From Rhodospirillaceae bacterium (GTDB taxonomy: Bacteria; Pseudomonadota; Alphaproteobacteria; Thalassobaculales; Thalassobaculaceae), in NCBI GenBank assembly GCA_002690995.1, contig NZGS01000008.1, positions 25,086-89,085 of the forward strand: DNA of 64,000 nt. The letters are read 5' to 3'. The notes beneath the pieces were generated by a model. The model made no database searches. It was not told the origin of the DNA and saw only the letters and a program-made list of their open reading frames with translations. A program made the translations under genes and the position numbers. Below are positions 47,894 through 56,130 of the stretch, one piece after another; the first letter of the stretch is position 1; every line of letters starts with the position of its first letter.

Positions 47894-49033
47894 GTGACAA
47901 ATCCAAACCACTACCTAATCAGAATATTTCTTTTTCTAATTGTTCTTCTCGTTCTAGCGGGCTTTTTATTGATACCGCTAAAGAGTGCTTTCATGGCAAA
48001 CCCTGGGCTTAATGGCTTTATTTTGGCTAGCTTTTTGATCGGCGTGATCTTTATAAGTTCAAAGGTCGCATTGCTTGGGCCTGAGGTTAAGTGGATATCA
48101 AACTATCGTGTCGCTACGGCAACTCGACAGAGAAACCAAAAACCGCCCAGTTTATTAGCTCCAATAGCAACAATACTTGGCAGTCGACGGGACGGTAACA
48201 TCAGTCTGTCAACTAACTCTCTTAGATCATTGCTGGATAGTATTGATGCAAGATTATCGGAGTCTCGCGATATTTCCAGATATCTCATTGGCCTACTGAT
48301 ATTTCTTGGTTTATTGGGAACTTTTTGGGGGTTATTAGAAACCGTGAGTGCTGTAGGAAACGTCATAGATGGATTGTCCCTCAAAAATGATAATTTGCAA
48401 GGTGCTTTCTCCAATCTAAAAGAAGGGCTAGCTGCGCCCTTAGCAGGTATGGGAACCGCATTTAGTTCTTCTTTATTCGGGTTGGCGGGGTCATTAGCGC
48501 TCGGTTTCTTAGATCTTCAATTAGGACAAGCCCAAAATCGTTTTTACAAAGATTTAGAGGAATGGCTGTCGGGCCTCACAAAATTAAGCTCTGGGGGAAG
48601 TGGCTTTGTCGAGGGTGAAACTTCCGCCAGTGCTTATCAAGCCGCTTTATTTGAACAAACTGCAGAGAGTTTAGATCGATTACAGCGTGTCATAGTTCGA
48701 AACGAAGACCAACGGCTAGACAACAATAAAAGTTTAATCAAAATGAATGATCAGATTTCATCAGTTTTAAATGAAATTAAAGGTGGAAACGCTCTTTTGC
48801 ATAAATTACTCGAAACACAAAATAGATTGTTAAATTCCGCCTTGGCAACAGAGCCTGGCGAACAAACCAAAATACTTGAAGCTACAAAAACTTATCTCAA
48901 AAACATTGAAAATACGGCGGGACTTTTACTTGAAGACATACGATCTGGCCGTGACAACTCTATAGATGAGATAAGGCAGGAAATCAGATTATTGGCTCGA
49001 ACGATAGCTGCACTTGCAGAAGACACAGAATAA
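47894..49033 (+). CDS. MotA/TolQ/ExbB-like proton-channel protein
   Basis: A 379-residue protein with four predicted membrane helices (about residues 9-30, 38-60, 132-155 and 185-208). The third and fourth carry the family signature (LIGLLIFLGLLGTFWGLLET and AAPLAGMGTAFSSSLFGLAG). The C-terminal 160 residues are soluble and partly coiled coil. This architecture is unlike TolQ (three helices, short) and like the uncharacterised alphaproteobacterial MotA-type partners of OmpA/MotB proteins. The start is GTG at 47894 with GAGAGG about 7 nt upstream. It probably forms a rotary stator with the next gene product. Confidence 0.8.
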   Translation: MTNPNHYLIRIFLFLIVLLVLAGFLLIPLKSAFMANPGLNGFILASFLIGVIFISSKVALLGPEVKWISNYRVATATRQRNQKPPSLLAPIATILGSRRDGNISLSTNSLRSLLDSIDARLSESRDISRYLIGLLIFLGLLGTFWGLLETVSAVGNVIDGLSLKNDNLQGAFSNLKEGLAAPLAGMGTAFSSSLFGLAGSLALGFLDLQLGQAQNRFYKDLEEWLSGLTKLSSGGSGFVEGETSASAYQAALFEQTAESLDRLQRVIVRNEDQRLDNNKSLIKMNDQISSVLNEIKGGNALLHKLLETQNRLLNSALATEPGEQTKILEATKTYLKNIENTAGLLLEDIRSGRDNSIDEIRQEIRLLARTIAALAEDTE

Positions 49034-49052
49034 GTTAGAGGATTAACTCGGA

Positions 49053-50387
49053 ATGACAGGTTCTGTCCGCCACAACAGAATGCGTGAGAATGCCACCTGG
49101 CCGGGCTTTGTAGATGCTCTTGCAGCGTTGCTAATGGTTATAATATTCGTTCTTATGTTATTTGTAGTTGCTCAATTCTACTTAACCCAGGCACTTTCAG
49201 GCCGGGATAAGGACCTGCTTCAACTGCAGAATCAAATTAATGAATTAGGAGAATTGCTCTCAGTAGAAAAAGTAGCAAACGCAGAATTACAAACAACCAT
49301 CGCGCAACTAGAATTCGGTTTAAAAACCTCAAATACTGAAAGAGACAAGCTAACAAATCAAGTTGCACAACTTATCATCACTGGAGATCAACTTCGCAAA
49401 AAGTTGGTCGTTGCGTCCGATATAGAAGAAAAATTAACCAATCAAATAAATAGATTGGAAACTAAATCGGTTGATTTGGAGAAAAACCTGAAGAATACCA
49501 GCGAGATAGCCCGTTTAACAAAAATCGAACTAAATAAATCCATCTTGCAACTAACTAATCTGGAACGGGAACTTGCCGCAAAGAAGAGAGAAAATGATAG
49601 CGCTCGGCAACAGATTGAAAATAGTGAGTTTCAGAAAGAGAAGCTTAAGCGAGAAATCGATGAAGCCCGCCGATTGCTGGATAAAATAATTATAAAACTC
49701 TCGAAAGAAAAATTTAAGCTAGTTGCTGCGGAAAAATTATACTCTAATTTAAAAGATGAAAAAAAGTTATCCAACCAGCGTCTTAATGAGCAGATTGAAG
49801 CATTACGCAAAGAAATTGCTCTCCTCAATAGAACCCTTGAAACGAAAGAGAAAGAAGCCGAGAAAAAAAATGTTCGGATTCTCGATTTAGGGAAAAAGTT
49901 AAATAGAGCCCTAGCCTCGAAGGTTCAAGAACTAGCACGTTTTAGATCAGAATTTTTTGGAAGACTCCAAGAAGTTCTTAAAAATAGGAAAGATGTGCGA
50001 ATTGTTGGGGATCGCTTCGTTTTTCAATCCGAAGTGCTTTTCGCGTCTGGCGCAGCTGAGATAGGTATCAGTGGAAAAAACGAACTAATCAAGCTAGCAA
50101 ATACATTGAATAAAATTACCCCAAAGATCCCACAAAATATTGACTGGATACTCCAGGTGGAGGGCCATACCGATAGTATACCAATCTATAATGCAAAGTT
50201 CCAAAGCAATTGGGATTTGTCCTCAGCCCGTGCTATTTCAGTAGTTGAATTTCTTATAAAAAAAGGTGTTAAACCAAGTCGACTTTCAGCCGCAGGTTTT
50301 GGAGAATTTCAGCCACTTGACAACCGCCGCGATGAGATAAGTAACCGCCGTAATAGAAGAATAGAAATAAAACTCACGCAAAGATAA
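49053..50387 (+). CDS. MotB/OmpA-like peptidoglycan-binding stator protein with a long coiled coil
   Basis: The 444-residue protein has a short cytoplasmic N-terminus, one membrane helix starting at WPGFVDALAALLMVIIFVLM with an acidic residue Asp21 at the position of the MotB proton-binding aspartate, a long coiled coil (about residues 50-290) and a C-terminal OmpA/MotB domain (VLFASGAAEIG, VEGHTDSIPI, SARAISVVEFLI, NRRNRRIEI). Such a layout spans the periplasm and anchors in the cell wall. It pairs with the MotA-like protein encoded just upstream. Confidence 0.8.
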   Translation: MTGSVRHNRMRENATWPGFVDALAALLMVIIFVLMLFVVAQFYLTQALSGRDKDLLQLQNQINELGELLSVEKVANAELQTTIAQLEFGLKTSNTERDKLTNQVAQLIITGDQLRKKLVVASDIEEKLTNQINRLETKSVDLEKNLKNTSEIARLTKIELNKSILQLTNLERELAAKKRENDSARQQIENSEFQKEKLKREIDEARRLLDKIIIKLSKEKFKLVAAEKLYSNLKDEKKLSNQRLNEQIEALRKEIALLNRTLETKEKEAEKKNVRILDLGKKLNRALASKVQELARFRSEFFGRLQEVLKNRKDVRIVGDRFVFQSEVLFASGAAEIGISGKNELIKLANTLNKITPKIPQNIDWILQVEGHTDSIPIYNAKFQSNWDLSSARAISVVEFLIKKGVKPSRLSAAGFGEFQPLDNRRDEISNRRNRRIEIKLTQR

Positions 50388-50507
50388 ACATATCTGTCAA
50401 GCTGCACTTACATTAACTATCCTCAGCGGTTAACTTAGTGGTTGTAAAATCCCAAAAAAGACGCTATATCCTGCCATCAAATTACGGTGCGCGAAAAGAG
50501 GTTCGAC

Positions 50508-50732
50508 ATGAAATCCGATATCCACCCAGACTACCATATGATAAAAGTGGTTATGACAGACGGGACTGAATATGAAACCCGCTCTACTTGGGGTTCCGAA
50601 GGAGACGTTATGCGGCTAGATATAGATCCTAAGACGCACCCAGCATGGACAGGCCAAAGACGCATTATAGACAGTGGCGGGCGTGTTGCACAATTTAACA
50701 AACGCTTCGCTGGTCTTAGTGTGAAATCTTAA
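50508..50732 (+). CDS. rpmE: 50S ribosomal protein L31
   Basis: A 74-residue L31 that begins [19 protein letters not shown] and continues with [20 protein letters not shown], the typical alphaproteobacterial form. It has no CxxC zinc motif, which is usual for the C-minus type. The ATG at 50508 follows GAGG about 8 nt upstream; 21 nt of open frame before it are not part of the protein. Confidence 0.95.
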   Translation: MKSDIHPDYHMIKVVMTDGTEYETRSTWGSEGDVMRLDIDPKTHPAWTGQRRIIDSGGRVAQFNKRFAGLSVKS

Positions 50733-50756
50733 AAATTAAACTTTCTTCCTTCAGAC

Positions 50757-50787
50757 CTTGTAATTTTATTTCTACGCACAATATATA
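50757..50787 (+). promoter_or_regulatory. Candidate hsp20 promoter
   Basis: CTTG at 50757-50760 and an AT-rich ATATATA block at 50781-50787 are spaced like the alphaproteobacterial RpoH promoter elements (CTTG, then a T-A-rich -10), and transcription from here would start close to the first hairpin of the hsp20 leader. The -10 match is loose; a sigma-70 promoter is also possible. Confidence 0.4.
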
Positions 50788-50789
50788 CC

Positions 50790-50884
50790 GTGACCGCTCA
50801 CCTCGAGGGTCACATAGCTCAACCGGTTTGGCCACTACGGCAAACCAAATTTTGTCCACTTTGCTTTTAAAGGAGGAACAGGAC
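50790..50884 (+). promoter_or_regulatory. ROSE-like RNA thermometer in the hsp20 leader
   Basis: Three consecutive hairpins fill the leader. Hairpin 1: GTGACC (50790-50795) with GGTCAC (50808-50813). Hairpin 2: GGTTTGGCC (50825-50833) with GGCAAACC (50839-50846), one bulged G. Hairpin 3: GTCC (50854-50857) with GGAC (50881-50884) immediately before the ATG, enclosing UUUGCUUUUAAAGGAGG. Within it CUU can pair with AAG, placing a G opposite a G and U's opposite the Shine-Dalgarno, the same arrangement as the UUGCUCC-UU-GGAGGA hairpin of rhizobial ROSE elements. Melting at heat shock would free GGAGG (50872-50876). Confidence 0.7.
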
Positions 50885-51349
50885 ATGCATAGAATTGATT
50901 TTACGCCCGTATTTAGATCCACAATTGGCTTTGATAGAATGGCCCGCTTGGTAGACGCAGCTTTCCAAGCTTCGGAAGGTTCTAACACTCAAAGCTATCC
51001 GCCCTACAATATCGAAAAACTGTCTGAAGACTCTTATCAGATAACCATGGCCGTTGCCGGGTTTTCCGAACAAGATATAGATATAACAGTAAAGGAAAAC
51101 AGCCTTTTGATCTCTGGACAGACTGGGAAGGCTTCCGACGACGAAGAAAAAACATATCTACATCGTGGCATAGCATCACGCTCCTTCGAGAGGCGATTTG
51201 ATTTAGCTGACCACATTATCGTGACGGGAGCCGATCTTGAGAATGGTCTTCTCAACATCTCCTTGGTGCGAGAAATTCCAGAAGAAAAGAAACCAAGGAA
51301 AATAAATATTGGTTCTAAGGCGCCAAAACTCGCAAAAAGTGCTGCTTAA
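50885..51349 (+). CDS. Small heat-shock protein Hsp20 (IbpA-like)
   Basis: A 154-residue alpha-crystallin-domain chaperone: N-terminal MHRIDFTPVFRSTIGFDRM, core YNIEKLSEDSYQITMAVAGF, FERRFDLADHI and ENGLLNISLVREIPE (A-x-L-x-N-G-x-L type motif), then a short basic tail. The ATG at 50885 follows GGAGG by 8 nt; the upstream frame belongs to the leader. Such proteins hold unfolding proteins during heat shock. Regulation by an RNA thermometer is suggested by the leader. Confidence 0.93.
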   Translation: MHRIDFTPVFRSTIGFDRMARLVDAAFQASEGSNTQSYPPYNIEKLSEDSYQITMAVAGFSEQDIDITVKENSLLISGQTGKASDDEEKTYLHRGIASRSFERRFDLADHIIVTGADLENGLLNISLVREIPEEKKPRKINIGSKAPKLAKSAA

Positions 51350-51364
51350 CCAAAGCCTTCGATT

Positions 51365-51400
51365 ACTGTGGGCGGGGAGCTTCAACTCTCTGTCCACAGT
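51365..51400. terminator. Stem-loop between convergent hsp20 and hydrolase genes
   Basis: ACTGTGG (51365-51371) pairs with CCACAGT (51394-51400), with an inner GAG/CTC pair inside the loop. It lies 15 nt after the hsp20 stop. No good U-run follows rightward (CACTTCTCTT), so terminator function is likely but not textbook. Nothing else is visible up to 51527. Confidence 0.5.
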
Positions 51401-51527
51401 CACTTCTCTTAAAACTAGCGCTTTTTTAGGTAAACGCTTTTAAAAAGATACTCGGTTTAGAACTTTTCAACAAATTAACTCCTAGAGAAGTATCGATCTA
51501 AAACTCTAGTTATTTGCATAGACTTAA

Positions 51528-52319
51528 TTATCCGAAAAAGTCTAAGAGGGTTTCAATCGTTTGATCTGGCTGTTCCGTCATCATCATATGACCTGCACCA
51601 TGTAAAATGATTGTTTCGGAGTTGTGCAGTGCTTTAGTTAATTCCTTTGTTCCTTTCGGGGGAGTCATTCTATCATCTTCACCAAGCAATAATAGAACGG
51701 GACACTTTATTTGACCTGCACTTTCCAGCCCACCTTCCCAGACATTGCACGCGTTCAGATCGTTTCCTAAGACCCCTGGCTTACTTGCTTCAAGTAATCT
51801 CATACTCGCACCAGCAATCCAACTACCCGGCGCTTTGTGACCGCCGATTTGCGCTTTGCGCCCAACACCCCAACCAACAATAGTCTCGAAAGCCCCATGT
51901 TTATTATTCATAGCGCTCGTTAGTAAATCTGGATGCACTTGAATTTTTGGTAGAGTTCCTAGAAGTGCTATTTTCTGTATCTTCTTTTCTAGTTTTGCCC
52001 CACTGCAAAGAGCTACTAGTGAACCCATCGAATGACCAACTATAGAAACACGATGTAAATCCAAACAATCAATAAGTTCACATAGCCAATCCGAATATTC
52101 TTCTATGGTTGCACAGGCTGGCCCTTCCGACTTTCCGTGGCCAGGTAGATCTAGATTCACTACAGTGAAGCCATGATGAGCGAAAAAACGCGCCTGCATA
52201 GACCATACTGTCCGATCCATTCCAGCTCCGTGTATAAATATTATTGTTCGCTCAGCATTATTAAACTTGGCTCCACCCGTAGAAAAAAAAACACTCTTAC
52301 CATGAACTTGTGTTTCCAT
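51528..52319 (-). CDS. Alpha/beta-hydrolase
   Basis: A 263-residue alpha/beta-hydrolase fold protein with the nucleophile elbow GHSMGS, the oxyanion region FIHGAGMDRTVWS, DLPGHGKS, the acidic residue in LLLGEDDRMTPP and the catalytic His in HGAGHMMM. Substrate unknown; esters or acyl-CoA thioesters are typical. The ATG at 52317-52319 (AAGGTGG upstream) begins 2 nt after the metY stop, so the two genes form an operon. A role linked to homoserine or methionine esters is possible but unproven. Confidence 0.82.
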   Translation of the reverse strand: METQVHGKSVFFSTGGAKFNNAERTIIFIHGAGMDRTVWSMQARFFAHHGFTVVNLDLPGHGKSEGPACATIEEYSDWLCELIDCLDLHRVSIVGHSMGSLVALCSGAKLEKKIQKIALLGTLPKIQVHPDLLTSAMNNKHGAFETIVGWGVGRKAQIGGHKAPGSWIAGASMRLLEASKPGVLGNDLNACNVWEGGLESAGQIKCPVLLLLGEDDRMTPPKGTKELTKALHNSETIILHGAGHMMMTEQPDQTIETLLDFFG

Positions 52320-52321
52320 AA

Positions 52322-53629
52322 TCAAACCACCTTGCGAATTGTTGCAGCACGCAAAGCTTGTTTGAGATCAGCTTTAAGGTCGTCAATATTTTCTAAACCG
52401 ACTGATAAACGAACTAGGTCTTCGGAGAGGCCTGCTTTTTTCATTGTATTAGCGTCCATTTGTTGATGGGTGGTACTAGCCGGATGTATAACTAGCGACT
52501 TCGCATCACCAACATTTGCCAGGTGAGACCAAACCTGGAGCCTCTCGATAAAAGTTTTACCCGCTTCTCTTCCTCCCTTTATTCCAAAGGCAATCATGGA
52601 GCCTGCCCCTTTAGGTAAAAGTTCTGACGCAAGAGCTTTATCAGGATGATCATCCAACTCTGGATATACTACCCATTCAACTGCATCTGAACCACCTAAG
52701 AATTCTGCAATTTCCCTTGCATTACTCACATGTTTTTCCATTCTTAGTGGTAAGGTTTCGATACCTTGTAAAATGTGGAATGCTGTTGTAGGAGACATAC
52801 AAGCTCCAAAGTCTCGGAGCCCTTCTGCTCTCGCTCTCATTATAAATGCCTGTGGACCAAACTCCTCGACAAAATCTAGGCCATGGTAGCCATCATAAGG
52901 TTCCGTAAGCGTTGGGAAAAGGCCTGAGTCCTCCCAGTCAAACTTACCACCATCAACGAGAAGACCGCCAATAGCAACCCCATGACCGCCTAGCCACTTT
53001 GTCGCTGAGTGCACTATAAGGTCAGCGCCGTGGTCAAAAGGTTTACACAAGTGCGGTGTGGCGAAGGTGGAATCTAACATAAGCGGCAGTCCCGCCTCAT
53101 GGGCTACGGTTGCGATAGCGGGTATATTTAAGACCTCTAAACCAGGGTTACCAATTGTTTCGCCAAATACTAACCTAGTCTCTGGTTTTATTGCTGACCT
53201 GAAACCATCCACATCGCGAGGATCAACTTTTGTGGTTGTTATTCCAAATCGTGGCAAAGTGTGACTAAACAAGTTATGTGTTCCACCATACAGAGCACTG
53301 GAAGCAACAATATGGCCCCCTTGTCCCATTATAGTCAGAATACCTAATACTAACGCGGCATGTCCGCTAGCCGTTGCCACGGCGCCAACACCCCCTTCAA
53401 GTGCCGAAATCCTCTCTTCTAATACTGCTGTGGTTGGGTTAGAGATTCTCGAATAAATATGCCCAGGTCTCTCTAAATTAAACATAGAGGCCGCATGATC
53501 CACACCTTTAAAAACGTAGGACGTCGTCTGATATATGGGGACGGCCCTAGAACCATTTTCCGAATCAGGTGACTGGCCAGCATGTAATGACAGCGTATCA
53601 AATTCAAAAATATTTCCCATAGATGTCAT
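52322..53629 (-). CDS. metY: O-acetylhomoserine sulfhydrylase-type enzyme (MetY)
   Basis: A 435-residue Cys/Met-metabolism PLP enzyme (fold type I). Landmarks: SLHAGQSPDSENGSRAVPIYQTTSY near the start (in pieces), YSRISNPTT, the PLP lysine in VHSATKWLGGHG and LGGTHN-type residues. The about 430-residue length with the GKFDW insert is typical of O-acetylhomoserine aminocarboxypropyltransferase, which makes homocysteine from sulfide and O-acetylhomoserine. The ATG at 53627-53629 has GGAGGA about 6 nt upstream. I saw no clear SAM riboswitch in the 130-nt leader. Confidence 0.88.
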   Translation of the reverse strand: MTSMGNIFEFDTLSLHAGQSPDSENGSRAVPIYQTTSYVFKGVDHAASMFNLERPGHIYSRISNPTTAVLEERISALEGGVGAVATASGHAALVLGILTIMGQGGHIVASSALYGGTHNLFSHTLPRFGITTTKVDPRDVDGFRSAIKPETRLVFGETIGNPGLEVLNIPAIATVAHEAGLPLMLDSTFATPHLCKPFDHGADLIVHSATKWLGGHGVAIGGLLVDGGKFDWEDSGLFPTLTEPYDGYHGLDFVEEFGPQAFIMRARAEGLRDFGACMSPTTAFHILQGIETLPLRMEKHVSNAREIAEFLGGSDAVEWVVYPELDDHPDKALASELLPKGAGSMIAFGIKGGREAGKTFIERLQVWSHLANVGDAKSLVIHPASTTHQQMDANTMKKAGLSEDLVRLSVGLENIDDLKADLKQALRAATIRKVV

Positions 53630-53761
53630 GTCTTCCTCCAATAGTGTCTTGGCTGCATTTAGCAGTTTTGCGTATCACAATGTATAAACGTCCATAAAAA
53701 AGAAACAGAAGAAAATAGATAAGGGCCACTCATCTGTTAGCAAGAGATAATTATTTTTTGG

Positions 53762-54823
53762 CTAACGAATACTATCTGCAATAGCCTGACCGAGTTCCTT
53801 GGTATTTGCTTGTCCACCAAGATCTGGCGTCTTGGGCCCACCCTCCGATATTACTTCTTCAATAGCCCGGACAATTTCATCTGCTGCCTCTTTATAGCCA
53901 TGATGTTCGAGCATCATAGAACCCGACCAGATTTGGCCAATGGGGTTTGCTATCCCTTTCCCCGCTATGTCAGGCGCTGATCCATGGACAGGCTCAAACA
54001 TAGATGGTAGGTCTCCGTCTGGATTAATATTCGCTGAAGGCGCAATAGCAATTGACCCTGCTACAGCTGGTCCAAGGTCTGACAAGATATCCCCAAATAA
54101 ATTTGAGCCGACCACGACATCAAACCAATCAGGGTGCAATACAAAATTAGCTGTCAATATATCGATATGATATTGGTCTGTGGTCAACATTGGATATTCT
54201 TCGGCTATGACTGAAAATCGCTCATCCCAGTATGGCATCGTGTGAATAATACCGTTTGACTTTGTCGCAGATGTAACTTTTTCCAGACCCAACTGCTTAC
54301 AAAGATCAAAGGCGTATCGAAGGATTCTATCTGTGCCAAACTTGGTGAAAATTGACTCTTGTATCGCGACTTCATGATCAGTTCCACGATGTAATCTGCC
54401 ACCAATCTCAGAATATTCACCCTCATTATTCTCGCGAACCACCCAAAAGTTTATGTCTTCGGGGCCTCTATTCGCCAGCGGACATGGCATTCCTTTCAAC
54501 ATTCTGACTGGTCGAAGATTAACGTATTGTTTCATTTCTCTGCGAATTGGAATTAATAATCCCCAAAGAGAAATATGATCGGGTACGCCAGGGTAGCCGC
54601 AAGCTCCCAGAAATATAGAGTCAAAACTCTTCAGAGTTTCAATTCCATCATCAGGCATCAATTTTCCTGTCTTATGGTATCGTTCGCATCCCCAATCGAA
54701 TTCGGTAAACGAATATTCAATGTTGTATTTCCTGCCAACGGCTTCGAGAACTTTTAAACCCTCGGGTATCACTTCCCAACCAATCCCATCACCAGGAATA
54801 ACTGCGATTTTAAGTTTTGACAT
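53762..54823 (-). CDS. Tartrate dehydrogenase/decarboxylase-type enzyme
   Basis: A 353-residue member of the isocitrate/isopropylmalate dehydrogenase family. IAVIPGDGIGWEVIPEGLKVLEA, FDWGCERYHKTGKLMPDDG (pieces) and YPGVPDHISLWGLLIPIRR are the pattern I know from tartrate dehydrogenase (TtuC); substrate residues appear in NLRPVRMLKG, RENNEGEYS and ATKSNGIIH. It would oxidise tartrate, D-malate or a similar 2-hydroxyacid with NAD. It is closer to characterised tartrate dehydrogenases than the paralogue at 12818. It stands alone, with 277 nt upstream that hold only the divergent promoter to the threonine aldolase gene. Confidence 0.85.
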   Translation of the reverse strand: MSKLKIAVIPGDGIGWEVIPEGLKVLEAVGRKYNIEYSFTEFDWGCERYHKTGKLMPDDGIETLKSFDSIFLGACGYPGVPDHISLWGLLIPIRREMKQYVNLRPVRMLKGMPCPLANRGPEDINFWVVRENNEGEYSEIGGRLHRGTDHEVAIQESIFTKFGTDRILRYAFDLCKQLGLEKVTSATKSNGIIHTMPYWDERFSVIAEEYPMLTTDQYHIDILTANFVLHPDWFDVVVGSNLFGDILSDLGPAVAGSIAIAPSANINPDGDLPSMFEPVHGSAPDIAGKGIANPIGQIWSGSMMLEHHGYKEAADEIVRAIEEVISEGGPKTPDLGGQANTKELGQAIADSIR

Positions 54824-55100
54824 AATTCACTCCTATGCGTAACCCGTTCTAGTTATAAGATAGTTATTTGCATCAAACAATCTCTGTTCTGTTCTAGTCA
54901 GCTTGCCAGATTTTCGGTCTGTTCAGCATTAAATGCAGTTAAAAAAATAATTGTTATCAAAGTGGATTAGCTGGAGTACCAGTCTCGTTTTCTTTGTTAC
55001 AATATGCTAATTAAGTTTGATATCTTGAGATCTTCAGCTTAAGTATTTTCAATAACCTAATTCAATTCTTATTTCAAAATTATTTGTCCGGAAGTTCGAA

Positions 55101-56123
55101 ATGATAGACCTAAGAAGCGATACAGTAACTAAACCATCGCCAGAAATGTACGAAGCAATGGCAAACGCCAAAGTTGGCGATGACGTTTATAGGGATGATC
55201 CAACTATAATCGAGCTAGAGGAATTAGTCGCCGACACACTGGGATTTGAAGCTGGACTATTTGTAACATCTGGGACGCAATCAAATTTCACGTCAGTTTT
55301 AACACATTGCGGTCGTGGCGAAGAATACATCATTGGCGAGGGCTATCACATATATAAATCAGAAGCCGTTGGCACAGCGGCTCTTGGGGGAGTTATACCG
55401 CAAACAGTTCCCGTGCTGGAAGACGGATCTATTGACATTGAAGTGGCTATTGGAAAAGTAAAATCTGATGATATGCACTTTCCTCGAACCAAACTTCTTT
55501 GTCTTGAAAATACATATAATGGTAAACCACTGTCACCCAAATATATGCAATGTGCTACGGCTGCTGCAAGGAAAGTTAATCTCCGCTCGCATCTAGATGG
55601 CGCTAGGTTAATGAATGCTGCCATCGCCAACAAATGTACACCAAGAGAATTAGCGAGTAGCTTTGATACCGTTTCTCTATGCTTATCAAAAGGCCTAGGC
55701 GCGCCAGTTGGTTCTGTTTTGGTGGGAAATCAGGATTTCATCAATGAAGCAAGAAGGGTCCGAAAGATGCTAGGTGGGGGGATGCGGCAGGCTGGCATTC
55801 TTGCTGCTTGTGGTATTGTAGCGTTGAAGAACCAGGTCGATCGGCTAATCCAAGATCATGCTTTAGCAGCTCGTCTAGCTTCTGAGTTAGCCCAGATACC
55901 AGATATCGAAACAGAACCTCAAGGCGCCAACACGAATATGGTATTCATCAAAGTGGAACATAGACATAGAGCACCCTTGCAAAGCTTTCTAAAAGAAGAA
56001 GGTATACTGATAGGTGGGCGCCCACCAACATTCCGCCTAGTACTACACCGGGATATCACGGAAAACGACGTAAATAAAACAGTCTCCAGTATTGCGAAGT
56101 TTTTTCGCGAACTTTCATGTTAA
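55101..56123 (+). CDS. ltaE: Low-specificity L-threonine aldolase
   Basis: A 340-residue PLP enzyme that cleaves threonine to glycine and acetaldehyde. Start MIDLRSDTVTKPSPEM, GDDVYRDDPT, the substrate/cofactor region LFVTSGTQSN, HLDGARLMNAA and the PLP lysine in LCLSKGLGAPVGS are all present. Length is normal. It is convergent with the MFS gene 7 nt downstream. I saw no operon partner upstream. Confidence 0.92.
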   Translation: MIDLRSDTVTKPSPEMYEAMANAKVGDDVYRDDPTIIELEELVADTLGFEAGLFVTSGTQSNFTSVLTHCGRGEEYIIGEGYHIYKSEAVGTAALGGVIPQTVPVLEDGSIDIEVAIGKVKSDDMHFPRTKLLCLENTYNGKPLSPKYMQCATAAARKVNLRSHLDGARLMNAAIANKCTPRELASSFDTVSLCLSKGLGAPVGSVLVGNQDFINEARRVRKMLGGGMRQAGILAACGIVALKNQVDRLIQDHALAARLASELAQIPDIETEPQGANTNMVFIKVEHRHRAPLQSFLKEEGILIGGRPPTFRLVLHRDITENDVNKTVSSIAKFFRELSC

Positions 56124-56130
56124 AATTTAA

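Noticed and set aside
47894-50387. Possible Zorya anti-phage system (ZorA/ZorB-like MotA and MotB proteins)
   Set aside because: No ZorC, ZorD or ZorE-like gene is next to them; the neighbours are suhB-like, an OmpA protein and rpmE, a housekeeping setting. The pair fits the conserved alphaproteobacterial MotA/OmpA set better.
50780-50850. tRNA-like sequence downstream of rpmE
   Set aside because: No acceptor stem, TTC loop or anticodon arm of proper size; the inverted repeats fit leader hairpins of hsp20.
53630-53761. SAM-II/SAM-V riboswitch before metY
   Set aside because: The leader has a GTGATA and a short CTGC/GCAG hairpin followed by CCAA/TTGG next to the Shine-Dalgarno, but the conserved TTGCAGCCAC and TTAAA core is missing. 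A covariance search could still change this.
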